Shown here: positions 17,344-26,738 of the stretch, in pieces
Layout: each line of letters begins with the position of its first letter
Position numbering within the stretch: the stretch's first letter is position 1
Source: Pelagomonas calceolata
Taxonomy: Eukaryota > Sar > Pelagophyceae > Pelagomonadales > Pelagomonadaceae
Length of the DNA: 64,000 nt
NCBI GenBank assembly: GCA_918797485.1
Contig: CAKKNE010000004.1
Span: forward strand, 1,364,001-1,428,000
Direction: 5' to 3'
Position numbers and translations under genes: made by a program
The notes under the pieces: model-generated
What the model saw: the letters and a program-made list of their open reading frames with translations, nothing else
Database searches by the model: none
Told to the model about the DNA's origin: nothing

Positions 17344-17625
17344 GAATTCGTAGATTACGTACAACACTTCCTTCCCTTGGCCGCGCGCCGCGCCGAGTCG
17401 GTGAGCGAGAGCCCTCACGGTCCCCGGCCGAGCATTTCGCCACGCTGACGCATGGTGTATCTGCTTCGGAGCGAGTTGCGCGCACGGCTGCGGCGGGATC
17501 TGCGGAGTCATCGCTAAAAAACCCGTTTTGATTTTTTTTCTTTGACCCACACACCAGGTCACTTCTCGCTCTGCTGCGCGGGCGGACCCGACGTCCAAGC
17601 GGCGCGCCGCCGCGGCATCGCCACG
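17344..17625. other. Intergenic spacer with T-rich run
   Basis: This spacer lies between two same-strand genes. A T-rich run (about 17526-17541) lies 85 bp upstream of the next start. No gene was seen. Confidence 0.35.
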
Positions 17626-18202
17626 ATGTTTCTGGGGCTTCGCCGCATAAAGGATATCGATTTAGCGAAGGAAGACGAACGGCCGCGATCGAAGGGGGCC
17701 GAGATTCCTGGGTACAAGGCGGTGGTGTACCGGTCCGACAAAAGCGCGCGCGTCGGTGGTTTGAGCTTCGCCATCGACAGCGGCCGCAATGTGTCGGACT
17801 TAGACAAAGTGAGGAAGAAAGTGTATCATGATCCGATTGACTCGAAGCAGCGCGACGACCGCGTCGTCGCAGCCGCCGCCGCGGCCTCCAAAGCCGTCGT
17901 CGTCCTCGAAACCGGCGAAGGGGCGGATGGACGCGTTCCTCGGCCAGGGCAAGACGAAGCCCGCCTCGGCGCCGCGGCGGCCGAAGAAAAGGCCGGAACC
18001 GCAGCGCCGCTTGGACTCGTACTTCGGCGGCGGCGGTTCCCAGAAGAAGCCCCGCCGCTCGGCCACCTCCGACGACGCCGCGAACGAGTCGGGCGCGGGG
18101 CCCTGGGCGTGTTCGAAATGCACCTACCTGCACGAAACGGCGGACGAGTGGGGGTACTTAGCCTGCAAGGTGTGTGATGCGCCGAAGCCGGACGGGGCTT
18201 GA
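17626..18202 (+). CDS. PIP-box protein with C-terminal RanBP2-type zinc finger (two exons)
   Basis: Exons 17626-17808 and 17873-18202 give about 170 residues. Exon 1 (about 61 residues, MFLGLRRIKDIDLAKEDERP) has no known domain but reads as folded. Exon 2 carries QRRLDSYF at about 105-112, an exact PCNA-interacting PIP box (Q-x-x-L-x-x-Y-F), and a weaker copy, KGRMDAFL, about 25 residues earlier. It ends with WACSKCTYLHE...LACKVCDAPKP, a canonical RanBP2/NZF zinc finger (W-x-C-x2-C...C-x2-C) of the type that binds ubiquitin or RNA. Together these suggest a DNA replication or damage factor that reads ubiquitin near PCNA. That role is inference. It is not an orthologue I recognise. Confidence 0.65.
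17809..17872 (+). other. Predicted 64-nt intron in the PIP-box gene
   Basis: It begins GTGAGG, contains a TTGAC branch-like site and ends GTCGCAG. It is phase 0 and joins two frames that are each open but lack sense on the wrong side of the junction. Confidence 0.65.
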
Positions 18203-18246
18203 GTAAAGAGGTTGGGTTTAAACTACACAAGATACAGGAAGAGCGA
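18203..18246. other. 3' end of the PIP-box gene
   Basis: A short spacer before a region of decayed coding sequence on the other strand. Confidence 0.3.
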
Positions 18247-19150
18247 CTACCGCGGGCCGCTTGCAACTCTCTGGTGCCACGCGCCAGCCACGCCGAAGCT
18301 TCGACATCCCATCCAGTGGTGGGCGCCGTCGCCGTCGAAGGGGCGGGCGCCGCGGCCAGCGCAACTCTCGGCGTCGATGGCGTGCCTGACGAACGCGTTG
18401 TGCCGTCGGTCGAGGCGCCGGTGTCGCTCGTCGCGGCGACGGCGCGGGCTCGCCGCGGCCCTCCGGATCGTTTGTGCCAGCTCCACGGCTTGCGTCGTCG
18501 ACGCGGTCGTTACGATGGGCAGGTCGGCGCGTCGCGGCGGCGCGCTCCAGGCGCGCGCGGCGTGGACAGGCGCCAAGACCTTGGCGTGCCCGTCGAACAA
18601 GCTCCGGGCGCCTACAACTGCTGCCGAACGCCTCCCACGCCATCGGGCGAGATGACAAGGCTCGCGTGTGTGGCCGTGCGCGGCCATGCGTCGGGTCCGC
18701 CAGCTTCAAATGACCGCCCCTCGCGATCCAAGAGGATCGCAGCGGTCGTCGCGCCGGCGTGAACGACGCCTTGGCCGCTCGCTGAGGCACGTCTCGTAAA
18801 AGCAATACGCAGGCGCCGACGGCGACGTCGAACGCAAAATTCGATGAAGCCGCCCGTCCCCGATCGAGAGCACTCGTCGACGAGGTACTATGAGCACCCC
18901 CGCGACCAGCGCCTGCTGCACGGGCGTGCGTCCCCATCCCGCCGTCGCGGCGCCAGCGCCGGCGTTCACCCGTCCCGCCAACACGTCGCGACGGCGCGAC
19001 GGGAGCGGAACGCGGAGGCGCTGCAGACGCTTGCCGTCGCTCGAGACCCTTGTTCGCGAGGAAGATCGACGTGCCGATCTCCTGCGCGACGGCGAAGATC
19101 GCGCCCACGTCGTCGTGGTGCCCGTGACACCGTCGACGTGTCGATACAAC
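18247..19150 (-). pseudogene. Probable decayed ankyrin-repeat gene
   Basis: No single frame reads as a protein, but ankyrin-like pieces occur on the minus strand in different frames: 'VGAIFAVAQEIGTSIFLANKG' near 19070-19130, 'GWGRTPVQQALVAGVL' near 18890-18940, and 'ELAQTIRRAA' near 18440-18470. The order and direction fit a stress-response type ankyrin gene that has lost its frame several times. A long minus-strand open frame across the region (18218-19798) is Arg-rich and looks like chance. Nothing shows expression. Low to moderate confidence. Confidence 0.35.
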
Positions 19151-20165
19151 GTGTCCTCCGCGGGCGCGTCGACTGGCGAACCGATTACGTGGTGGCGACC
19201 CTCCTCCCGCGGTGACCTTCGTCGTCACGCCGCAGATCCGCGCGACGCTCGTCTCGCAGCGGCCGCAGCCCGTGTCGGCCGTCGAGTGAGCCCCGGCCAA
19301 GCGCATGTGGACGGGGCTTGCGGGCCCGAACCGCGAGAACCCCACGCCATCGACGCGACGTCGTCTCTGAACCGCGTCTCCTCGACGGCGTGGAGGAGGG
19401 CGAACTTGGGCGCGGGTAGGGGCGGCCGCTGCCGAGCAACAGCTCCTACGCCGTCGAGGGCGCGCGCCCGCGCCCACCGCACCCGTCTTCCCCAGCCGTG
19501 GACCGCGAGGGTCTTCGTCCACGGCTTCGAGAGTGGCATCGTCCTCGACGTGTCGCACGGCGGGTCGATTGCTCGCACACTGGCCGGCGCAGCTGCAGGT
19601 TGGCCGACGGCGTTGATTGCCGCGCGCGTGCAAGTGCAAGTGTTGCGGCGCAGTGGGTCGATGGCGGGTGGCAATAGGGGGACAGTTATCAAGGGCGCGC
19701 GATGCCGCGAGCGCGCGATGCAGCGCTGCACATTGCCTGGCTTGTGTCAGCAGCAGCAGCAAGTACCGCATAAGTCGTCTGCGGCAAGGGCCGTGCAAGG
19801 ATCTGATTCCTTACAGCACGAACGCCTCCGGGGAGCCTCTAACTTGCAATGAACGCGGTGCAGCGCCAATGCGTGCTGCTTTCAGCAACTTCGCTTGCCA
19901 AGCAAACCCGTGCGATAGAGAGACGCAAGGCGAGTGCCTCGTGCCGTCCGGGACAGCTTCCGAGATGATAGGTGCACAAGCACGCCTAAAAAAAAACTCC
20001 GCCGACGCCCACGCCGGTCCCCTGCTGCCCCTTTGGACCGGCTTCGCGGCGCGAAAGCCGCCGCAACTCAAAGAGCGCCCCGGAGGACACTTTTCGACAC
20101 GCCTGCCAGCCCGCGTTGGGCTGCGCCGCGCCCCGTTGCATTTAGAGCACCCAACTCACCCCAAC
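19151..20165. other. About 1 kb without a recognisable gene
   Basis: Both strands have open frames of hundreds of codons, but their translations are Arg-, Ala- and Pro-rich with no domain. It probably holds the 5' part of the decayed gene and the promoter of the gene at 20166. A run of A occurs near 19988-19996. Confidence 0.35.
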
Positions 20166-20939
20166 ATGGGCGGCCTCAGCGGCGCCACGATCGCCGTGGT
20201 AGAGGACGCCGACGCGAACACCGCGGTCGTCAAACAGGTGGGCTTGGCCACGCTGATGAAGGACCTCCGCGGCCTCCACGAACGCGGCGCGGACTACGCC
20301 TTGCTGCGCGCCGTCGAGTCAGGAAGACGCGGCAGCGCGGTGCAGTTCGTCGACGAGAGCGACGGCGTCCCGCCGTTACGCGAGATCGTGAAGGACCAGG
20401 AGCCCGAGGACATTGGCCGCGTGCCCGTCGCCGTCGTGCGCCGCGCGCAACAGAAGTTCGCCGAGGCGAGAAAGGCCACGGACGACCGGGCGATTTTCGT
20501 CCACATGGTCGACCTGTTGTTGCACATCCCCGAGAACAAAAACTTCGACTTCGCCGGCGCCGGCGCGACGAGTGCGCCCCCGCGTCCCGATCGTCGACCG
20601 TGTGCGACATCTTCGCGTCCCACGCAGACGACTACTGGGCGGCGGGCAAGCTCGAGCTGCGCTACACGTACCTGTTGCACGGCGTCTCCCTCGCGCTCGA
20701 GAAGGCGATCGTCCCGGGCTACGTGGCCAAGTCCGTCGAGATCAGCGACCTGGCGCCGTACGACGACGCGGAGGAGATCGCACGGGCGCGGCGTCCGCGA
20801 CGAAGCGCGTCCCTGAGTGCCACCGACGCAGGTGCCCATCATGATTTTTGTACCCTACGCCAACAGGCAGGGCGTCGACACAGTGATCAGGCTGACCTCG
20901 CGGGATTCTGGCTTCAAAACCGGCTACGACCGCATCTAG
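20166..20939 (+). CDS. Uncharacterised protein, split over two or three frames
   Basis: The first part (MGGLSGATIAVVEDADANTA... to about 20571) reads as a folded alpha/beta or helical protein. It continues in another frame from about 20590-20630 (DDYWAAGKLELRYTYLLHGVSLALEKAIVPG) and ends in a third segment, 20832-20939, reading VPIMIFVPYANRQGVDTVIR. A 56-nt intron at 20572-20627 (GTGCGC to CACGCAG) restores the first junction. The last segment starts right after GACGCAG, a good acceptor, but I could not find a matching donor. It is either a three-exon gene or a gene with frameshifts. No family was recognised. Its stop overlaps the stop of the next minus-strand gene. Confidence 0.45.
20572..20627 (+). 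other. Possible 56-nt intron
   Basis: GTGCGC...CCCACGCAG links the first two coding segments of the 20166 gene in phase 1, reading GAT|N|DYWAAG. It is less certain than the other predicted introns because coding sense also continues for some codons inside it. Confidence 0.4.
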
Positions 20940-21244
20940 GTCTTCTCGGCGCCCGGGGCGATCGTGCCGCGGGGCAGCTCGCGGCCGGCCGCGTCGACCT
21001 CGACGAGGCGCGCGGCGTCGGTCGCGTGGTTCGCGAAGGCGACGCTCTGCCAGGCGGCGTCCTTGCGTATGAGCGGTGCTTTTGTCAGCGTCGTCGCGCA
21101 GAACGAGCAGCTATGCGTGACGACGGCGCCGAACGGAGTACTCTCGGGCGGCGGGCACGAGTCGGCGTCGGAGTAGCCCGTGCCGGGGGCCGTCGTTTCT
21201 GCGGCGGCCCGGGCGAGGGCGAGGGCAATGATCAGGCGGAGCAT
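20936..21244 (-). CDS. Small secreted protein
   Basis: The frame encodes 102 residues. The N-terminus (MLRLIIALALARAAAETTAPG) is a textbook signal peptide with an Ala-x-Ala cleavage site. The mature part of about 85 residues has three cysteines (SCPPPES, CSFCATT) and a modest acidic and Ala-rich C-terminus. No family was recognised. It is tail to tail with the preceding gene: the four bases CTAG at 20936-20939 provide the stop codon of both. Confidence 0.6.
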   Translation of the reverse strand: MLRLIIALALARAAAETTAPGTGYSDADSCPPPESTPFGAVVTHSCSFCATTLTKAPLIRKDAAWQSVAFANHATDAARLVEVDAAGRELPRGTIAPGAEKT

Positions 21245-21919
21245 TGTCTCTTTCCTCTTGAGAGCCCTCTCTTTTCACTTTCCGACGCGACTGATGCGCG
21301 TCGAGCGACCCGTGCGGGGTACCAGGCGCCTCGTGGCTTCGTTACCGGCGCACGCGTGTAGGTATTGTCCCGCGGTGACAGCGTTCGCGTAATTGCTGGG
21401 CGTCGGAGATAGTTACATATGGTAAGCCTAGTATGTATGGTATTACGCTAGCAAAACTGCGGGTCAGCCGCGAACTGGCACCAATCCACCGCTATTTATC
21501 GTACGGAGCACTCGGTCTTGAAAGCCAGAACCCCCGCGATGACGGCGCGCGGTCGAGCGCCGCTCCAAGTGGAGTGGTCGTGCCTCCGGACTACGTGCCA
21601 CTCTACGCCTATATAGTTCCGTCGAGCCCCAAATCACTTGCTCAAGTGAGTCAAGTCGGCCGAGCGCCGACTAGGCGGCGCCGCGCAGACCCGCCGCGCC
21701 GACGGACGCCCGGTCGCCGAGGCTCGCGCTCGTACCCCTCCGAGCGCTCACCCTAGCTTCCAGCCCGCCCAATAAGCGCGCCAGGCCCGGCCGTGCCCGC
21801 ACGGTGCCACGACTCACATGCACGTCCTGAGTCACTGCGGCGCGAGGTAGCTGCGCCCGACGGGAGGTATCAACGGGCGAAGGAGCCGCAGCATCGGCAT
21901 CGCACCGCGCGAGCTCAGG
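21245..21919. promoter_or_regulatory. Divergent intergenic region
   Basis: About 675 bp lie between divergent starts, with locally lower GC at 21400-21500. A 'ctatatag' run at 21610-21617 is TATA-like, but it lies about 300 bp from the plus-strand start. No gene was recognised. Confidence 0.35.
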
Positions 21920-22777
21920 ATGCTGCCCTGTATGAGACGAGTGCTTGCTATCCTCGCCCTCACCCATGGCTTCGCGCCGGCGCCGGCGCCGCGCGGCCTT
22001 GGAAGCGCGCTCCACATGAAGAAGCCCTCGCCGGCCCTGGAAGCCGGGCCGTTGCCGGGGCTGTCCCAGACGAACTACAACGTCCTCATCGGCGTCACGG
22101 CGCTCGGCGTCTCGGCCCCGGCGCTGCTGGCCGCCACCGCGGTCCTGCCCTCGATGCTGCCGGCCAAGGCCCCTCCTACGAAAGGCAAGCCGCCGGCCCA
22201 GGCCGCCAAAGCACCCGTAGGCGCGGCGAAGTTCAAGTTCGCCGAGGCGCTGCCCACGCTGCCCAAGCCGGCCGCGAAGAAGGCGCCGGCGCCGAAGAAG
22301 GCGCCGGCGCCGAAGGCCGCGGCGCCGGCGCCGGCGCCCGCCCCGGCGCCCGCTCCGGCTCCGGCGCCCGCCCCGGCGCCGGCGCCCGCGCCCGAGCCGC
22401 CCAAGGTTGCGAAGGACGCCCAAGTGGCCCTCTTCGGCAAGGCGGCGCCCGCGCTCGTGAACACGGCCGCCGGCGCGACGTCCGGCGACGACGTCTCCGC
22501 CGCGCTCAAGGCGGCGCGGGTCAAGGCGACGACCAAGGCCGGCGCCGTCAAGCCGAAGGCGGCGGCGGCCGCGGCGGCCGCGCCGGCCGCTCCCTCCGTG
22601 CAGATGAGTGCTCTCGATCCGCGCAACCTCGACACGGCCATCACGAACCTGCGGGACCCCGGCACGGAGAACCTCGACCAGGCGATCGAGAACCTGCGCG
22701 CGAAGCCGGCCGAGGCCTCCGGGAAGTCGCGCAACCTCGACGAGGCCATCACGAACGCGCGCGCGCTCTCGAAGTAG
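21920..22777 (+). CDS. Plastid-targeted Ala/Pro-rich protein with NLDxAI repeats
   Basis: The protein has 281-285 residues (ATG at 21920 or 21932). The leader MRRVLAILALTHGFAPAPAPRG is a signal peptide joined to a heterokont plastid transit motif: the Gly-Phe-Ala-Pro matches the ASAFAP rule with Phe at the cleavage point. A weak hydrophobic stretch (VLIGVTALGVSAPALLAATAV) is followed by a Lys/Ala/Pro linker with a long AP repeat. The C-terminus carries three related units, 'NLDTAITNLRDPG', 'NLDQAIENLRAKP' and 'NLDEAITNARALS'. Such short repeats may bind a partner. The function is unknown. It is probably a thylakoid or stroma protein. Confidence 0.65.
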   Translation: MLPCMRRVLAILALTHGFAPAPAPRGLGSALHMKKPSPALEAGPLPGLSQTNYNVLIGVTALGVSAPALLAATAVLPSMLPAKAPPTKGKPPAQAAKAPVGAAKFKFAEALPTLPKPAAKKAPAPKKAPAPKAAAPAPAPAPAPAPAPAPAPAPAPAPEPPKVAKDAQVALFGKAAPALVNTAAGATSGDDVSAALKAARVKATTKAGAVKPKAAAAAAAAPAAPSVQMSALDPRNLDTAITNLRDPGTENLDQAIENLRAKPAEASGKSRNLDEAITNARALSK

Positions 22778-22971
22778 TAAGGACTCTTGTAGACTCGCGG
22801 CGCTCCGAGTCGCGGCCGCGGCGGGGTGGACCCGCGCCATGCCGTTTTTTTTTGCTACGGAGGCGTCCGGGGCGGGGCGGAGGCATGGCCTACGCCGCCC
22901 TTCCCCCCAGTTCAACATCCTGAGTCTGCGGAGGCAAAGTCCACAAACCCACACATATTGACTCGCTGACG

Positions 22972-23151
22972 ATGGCCCCGCGGGCCTTCACCCCGACGCA
23001 ACTATTGACGCCGGCGTCGTTCGTCGGCACGCCGCCGCCGCCCCGCCGGGCGTTCGAGGAACCGCCGCCGCCGTACCGGCCGGAGCCGGCGGCGGAGGCC
23101 TACGCGGCGCCGCCGCCGCTGCCGTCCCTGCCGACGGAGGAAGGGCTATGA
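22972..23151 (+). CDS. Short proline-rich protein (59 residues)
   Basis: This is a 59-residue open frame from ATG 22972 to TGA 23149-23151. It reads MAPRAFTPTQLLTPASFVGT, then PPPP- and EEPPPPY-type segments, and ends LPSLPTEEGL. The composition is much more protein-like than the alternative frames, and it lies alone in a spacer of about 540 bp between two genes. PPPPY-like motifs could bind WW or SH3-type domains. It may be a real micro-protein or an exon of a longer transcript. No homologue is known to me. Confidence 0.35.
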   Translation: MAPRAFTPTQLLTPASFVGTPPPPRRAFEEPPPPYRPEPAAEAYAAPPPLPSLPTEEGL

Positions 23152-23182
23152 CGATTATCTGGGCTTTTGTCCCACAACCAAA

Positions 23183-23259
23183 ACGAGCTAGCCTCTCGCT
23201 CGTAAAACACGGCAGTCGAAACGAGCTTTTGCCTCTCGCTCCTTAAACCCGGCAGTCGA
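23183..23259. repeat. Two tandem copies of a 38-nt unit
   Basis: Units starting 'acgagc', running through 'gcctctcgctc' and ending 'ggcagtcga' occur at 23183-23219 and 23221-23259 with a few differences. They lie in the shared 3' region of the micro-protein gene and the Nudix gene. Confidence 0.7.
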
Positions 23260-23315
23260 TCGAGTAATCTTATAAATCTTGATAAATATATAGTAGACAA
23301 CAGCCCGGAACAGTT

Positions 23316-24206
23316 CTAACCCGACGAGTAGATGCACGTCGCCGTGGCCCCGGCGCGGCCCGGATACGTATCGGCGCGCAAGCCACTACCGGTAGAAGCG
23401 ACGTCATAAATGCGCCGCCACGCAGGCGTAGCCGCATCGTGCGCGTCCGCGACGGGACGCCACGCCACCCGTGCGATCTCGCCGGGCTGCGGCGTCAAAA
23501 CGGCGCCCTCGTCAATCACCTCACATCGCACGCAAAAGAACACGTCCGAGACGCCCCGGTGGAAGCCGTGGCTGTGACGCACGGCGAGCACCTCCGCGGG
23601 GCGCACGTCCAATCCGGTCTCCTCCCGGACCTCCCGCGCCGCTGCGGTGCCGACGTCTTCGTTCGCCTCGCAGAGCCCGGTCGGCAGCTTCCAGCGGCCC
23701 TGCGCCGGCCCGACGGCCTCCTGGACCAGGAGTAGGCGTCCCGCACGGTCTGTCACTACTGCCCCGACGCCAACCTGGTGTGTCGGCCCCGGCGGCAGGG
23801 GCGATTCGCCGCCCGGCAGCCACGCGCAGCAAAGCACATGGGTCGCGTCGCCGCCTCTCAACCTAAAGCCGCGGTCGAGTATTGATGGCAGGTACTTCAC
23901 GAGTGCCGCGGGCACCTCCAGCCAGACGCCTCGTACTCCATCTCGTCTCCAGCGGTCCAGTGATGCTGTGAGTGCTGCCTCGAAATCGTCGGTTTCTCTT
24001 ACTATTACCGTGATGCCGCCGTAGGCGTCTCGCGGCGACTCGTCGAAGGCGCAGGCAGCGACCGTCGTCCCGGCGGCAACCGCTACGGCCGCTGCCACGA
24101 CGCTGCAGGCTGCAGTGGAGCTGGCCCTGCGCGCTGCTGACAGCTGGCGACGGCTGCAGAGGCGCGCAGCAGCGCGAGCGCCAATACGTGCCAATCGAAC
24201 ATGCAT
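23316..24206 (-). CDS. Nudix hydrolase (NUDT6-like)
   Basis: The protein has 296 residues from ATG 24206. The N-terminus is rich in Arg and Ala with a hydrophobic stretch (VVAAAVAVAAGTTVAACAF) and could be an organelle-targeting leader. A pre-Nudix segment follows: 'DDFEAALTASLDRWRRDGVRGVWLEVPAALVKYLPSILDRGF', typical of NUDT6/NUDX8-type proteins. The Nudix box is complete: G-L-C-E-A-N-E-D-V then AAAREVREETGL, fitting G-x5-E-x7-REUxEExGU. These enzymes hydrolyse nucleoside diphosphates linked to other groups. The plant relatives act on NADH or CoA-type substrates. The substrate here is open. Confidence 0.8.
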   Translation of the reverse strand: MHVRLARIGARAAARLCSRRQLSAARRASSTAACSVVAAAVAVAAGTTVAACAFDESPRDAYGGITVIVRETDDFEAALTASLDRWRRDGVRGVWLEVPAALVKYLPSILDRGFRLRGGDATHVLCCAWLPGGESPLPPGPTHQVGVGAVVTDRAGRLLLVQEAVGPAQGRWKLPTGLCEANEDVGTAAAREVREETGLDVRPAEVLAVRHSHGFHRGVSDVFFCVRCEVIDEGAVLTPQPGEIARVAWRPVADAHDAATPAWRRIYDVASTGSGLRADTYPGRAGATATCIYSSG

Positions 24207-25324
24207 GCTCACTGACGGCTCTGCACGGACGGCTTGCAAAAGCGCGTCGAGCAGAGCTAGCGTTTTGGAGTAAGACACTAGCAACCGAGTTCGACCACCT
24301 CCGCTGTGCGCGCGCGCCCCCCCTAGCCACCCCGCGCACCCAGGGCTGCCCGCAGCGTGCAGCGCCGCCCCTGTTAGCCCGGAAATGAGAGTTGCCCGCG
24401 TGAAAAATGGCCCAGAACCCGCTGAGCACGGCCTTCAGCTTAGGGGCTGCCTTAGCTGCCGCGACGCGCCGCCGGCTGGCCTTCGCCCGACTTTTACCTT
24501 TTGCCCCTTTACCCCGCGGTGACGGTACTGCGTTTCGGCGCGGGCTGCATGCTGGGCGAGTAGGCGATTCTGCCGAGTGGGAGCTCACACGCACAGCCGG
24601 GGGCTCCATCGTGAACACGCACGGCCGGGTCAACCGATCTTTCTTTCCGGGCGTCGCCGGCATGGCGCGTCCACTTTCTTTCTGGGCGTCGCCGGCATGG
24701 CGCGCCCACTTTCTTTATCATTGGCGGGTCGAGCCCGGAACACGGACGGTACCCATACTCGGGCATCGAGTGGTGCGCGTTCGGTGGTATCCGGCCCGTT
24801 TCCTGAAGTTCTGCCGCCGGCATGGCGGCGAGCCTCATCTGCCTGCGACCGGACCGACCCTACGGAGCGGAGCCGGTCTCGACCTGGGAGGCGTTGGGGG
24901 CGGCGGCATGCCGCCCCCCGTAGCCCTGGCCGCGCCGGCCGAGCTTTCGTAGGCCCTCCGAATCGCTGGGGCATCCATTGAACCCATTAGTTCCGTTCCG
25001 ACGAGTTATTGTCAAGGGCCGTCTGGGCGGGTCGGAGCTCTCGCTCCCCGCTCCAGGATTGCTCGGCCTGGTGTGCGAGGGCATCTCTCTCACCACTTGA
25101 TTTCCGGCTCGTCGTAAAGGAGGAGCCAGCGGCCAGTTCCACATCCTGACGGGGGTCGTCCCAAAAGAAGGGGGGGCGTGCGAGTCCCTGTGACTCAGCC
25201 CTTGCGTCCTAGTCCAGCCGGACGGGTGGGCCCGGGGGGAGCGGGAGGGGTACGGGGAACCCTGCGACGTAACTAGCCTCAGCCTCAGCCGAGGCTTGCG
25301 CTTCAAAAGAATTTAACGAAAACA
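24207..25324. other. 1.1-kb gene-free region
   Basis: The region spans from the Nudix gene start to the stop of the next minus-strand gene. Open frames exist on both strands but read as Arg- and Pro-rich noise. It contains a 35-bp tandem duplication (24651-24718) and a 14-bp palindrome (24903-24916). No gene, RNA or mobile element was recognised. Confidence 0.4.
24651..24718. repeat. 35-bp tandem duplication
   Basis: Two adjacent near-identical units begin gcgtcgccggcatggcgcg and end ccactttctttc. Period 35 bp, one difference within the compared core. Confidence 0.8.
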
Positions 25325-26368
25325 TTACTCCGACGACCGCGGCCCGAGGGCCTCGGCCACGGCCAATCTATCGAGCAGGCCGCGCTCTCCGCGAGCGCGC
25401 CGCGCCGCCGCCGCCCGCCGGTGCTCGCGCGACGCCGGATCTCTCAAAGCCGCCACCAAATCTGAGGTCAGGCCCGCGTTCTCCTCGCGGACGCCCTTCT
25501 CCAATAATTCGGCCGCGGCCACCGCGTCGCCGAGCTCCGGGAAGACGCCGTGTCTTGCAAGTAATCGCGCGATCTGCTGGGGGTCCGCCGTCGATTTGGC
25601 ATCAGGCGCCTCGAACTGGGGGAAGGCCGCCAGGCGCTTCGCATCGAAGTCGTCCTCGTCGTACGCGACACCATGAACCTTGACGTCCGCCAAGAACGCC
25701 CGCATTTCACTTTGCTCTTTCTCATCCCAGTCCTCCCACGGCTTCGACCGCGCCCGGGCTGCTAACGCCCCGTGCTTCGACGCGAACTCGCCGTCCGCCT
25801 TGGTCTCCAATTGTAGCTGGATGGGCTCGGCGAGCTCCTCCCCCAAAACTCGGCGTGATAGCGCGTCCACGGCGCGGCCCAGCTCGAGCGGTTCAGACGA
25901 GCCGTCATCTAACGCCGCCAGCTCGGCCTGGGCCCTTCTAGAAGTTTCCCAGTCCCAGGCCAGCACGTCGCGCATCAGCCACGCGTCGACCTCCCGCTTG
26001 TCCGTTAACGTCGTCGACGGCGGGTCCTCGCACATTCGTAGGGCTTCTGCCGCGGCGTCGCGGTCCTGCTGGCGCCTTAATTCCAGAGCTTCGTCACTTC
26101 CGACGTCGACAGCCCGCAAGGCATGGGCTAGGCTCGGGTCCTCCGCCGGCCTCTCGATAGGAACGAAGGGCGCCACGGTCTGGCTCTCTCGGTATTCTCT
26201 TTCTAAACGGTCCGTGGGCAGCGTGATCTCGCGCAATTGTTTCCTTGCTCTCGGCGGCGGTGGCGGCGGGTTCCGCCTTAACGCTTCGTAGAGCGGCGAC
26301 GGCTTGGCGACGCCGTGCTTGATTCGTAATTCCAGGCGCTTGAGGATGTCGGGGGCCTTGCGGCGCAT
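25325..26368 (-). CDS. Putative mitochondrial ribosomal protein mS23-like
   Basis: The protein has 347 residues. The N-terminal 80 or so (RLELRIKHGVAKPSPLYEAL, then Pro run, then ITLPTDRLEREYRES) recall mS23/Rsm25 proteins of the mitochondrial small subunit, which begin with a short 'R-x-G-x2-K-P-x-W/L-Y' segment followed by a Pro-rich stretch and a helix. The rest is a long helical, acidic and Ala-rich extension without a domain that I know. Such extensions are common on protist mitoribosomal proteins. The family call rests on weak similarity. It shares a 370-bp divergent promoter with the deubiquitinase gene. Confidence 0.4.
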   Translation of the reverse strand: MRRKAPDILKRLELRIKHGVAKPSPLYEALRRNPPPPPPRARKQLREITLPTDRLEREYRESQTVAPFVPIERPAEDPSLAHALRAVDVGSDEALELRRQQDRDAAAEALRMCEDPPSTTLTDKREVDAWLMRDVLAWDWETSRRAQAELAALDDGSSEPLELGRAVDALSRRVLGEELAEPIQLQLETKADGEFASKHGALAARARSKPWEDWDEKEQSEMRAFLADVKVHGVAYDEDDFDAKRLAAFPQFEAPDAKSTADPQQIARLLARHGVFPELGDAVAAAELLEKGVREENAGLTSDLVAALRDPASREHRRAAAARRARGERGLLDRLAVAEALGPRSSE

Positions 26369-26738
26369 GGCGCTGGCTTGCTGCTCCTCAACACTGCTGT
26401 GGCGAGCTGGCTTACAAAAGTCTGCTGCAGGGCTGCAACCTGTCGTCAGCGCGCGACAGCTGCGACCAGGTTCGAATTATGTGTACTAAGCACTAATCTC
26501 TGGGGCTGAATACCAGCGCTACGCCCCGCCGCGGGCGCCGGCAATTGCGAAAGGAGCTTGCTAGCGTCGTGTAAGACACTAGCAAGCAGGCAGGCGTCGA
26601 AGTAGGCGTCGTACGGGTCCGGGAGCGCCTCCCGCGCCGCCGGGGAGGTCCCTCGGACGCCTCCGTCCACCGCCCTCGATGCGAAGTCGTTTGGCAGCGG
26701 GGCTGCCGGCCATTAGCTGCCCCACAGCACGACACAAG
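26369..26738. promoter_or_regulatory. Divergent promoter region
   Basis: About 370 bp lie between the minus-strand mS23-like gene and the plus-strand SANT-MINDY gene. GC is lower around 26440-26500. No clear motif. Confidence 0.4.

Noticed and set aside
18218-19798. 526-residue minus-strand open frame
   Set aside because: Translation is Arg/Pro-rich without continuous domain sense; ankyrin-like pieces lie in other frames, so it is treated as chance over a decayed gene.
21671-22954. 427-residue minus-strand open frame opposite the plastid protein gene
   Set aside because: Arg/Gly-rich translation with no domain; it mirrors the Ala/Pro codons of the real plus-strand gene with its clear plastid leader.
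24903-24916. 14-bp palindrome ggcggcatgccgcc
   Set aside because: Short GC-rich palindromes are expected at this base composition.
24407-24952. 181-residue plus-strand open frame in the 1.1-kb gene-free region
   Set aside because: It crosses a tandem repeat, has no domain or targeting signal, and overlapping frames look equally protein-like.
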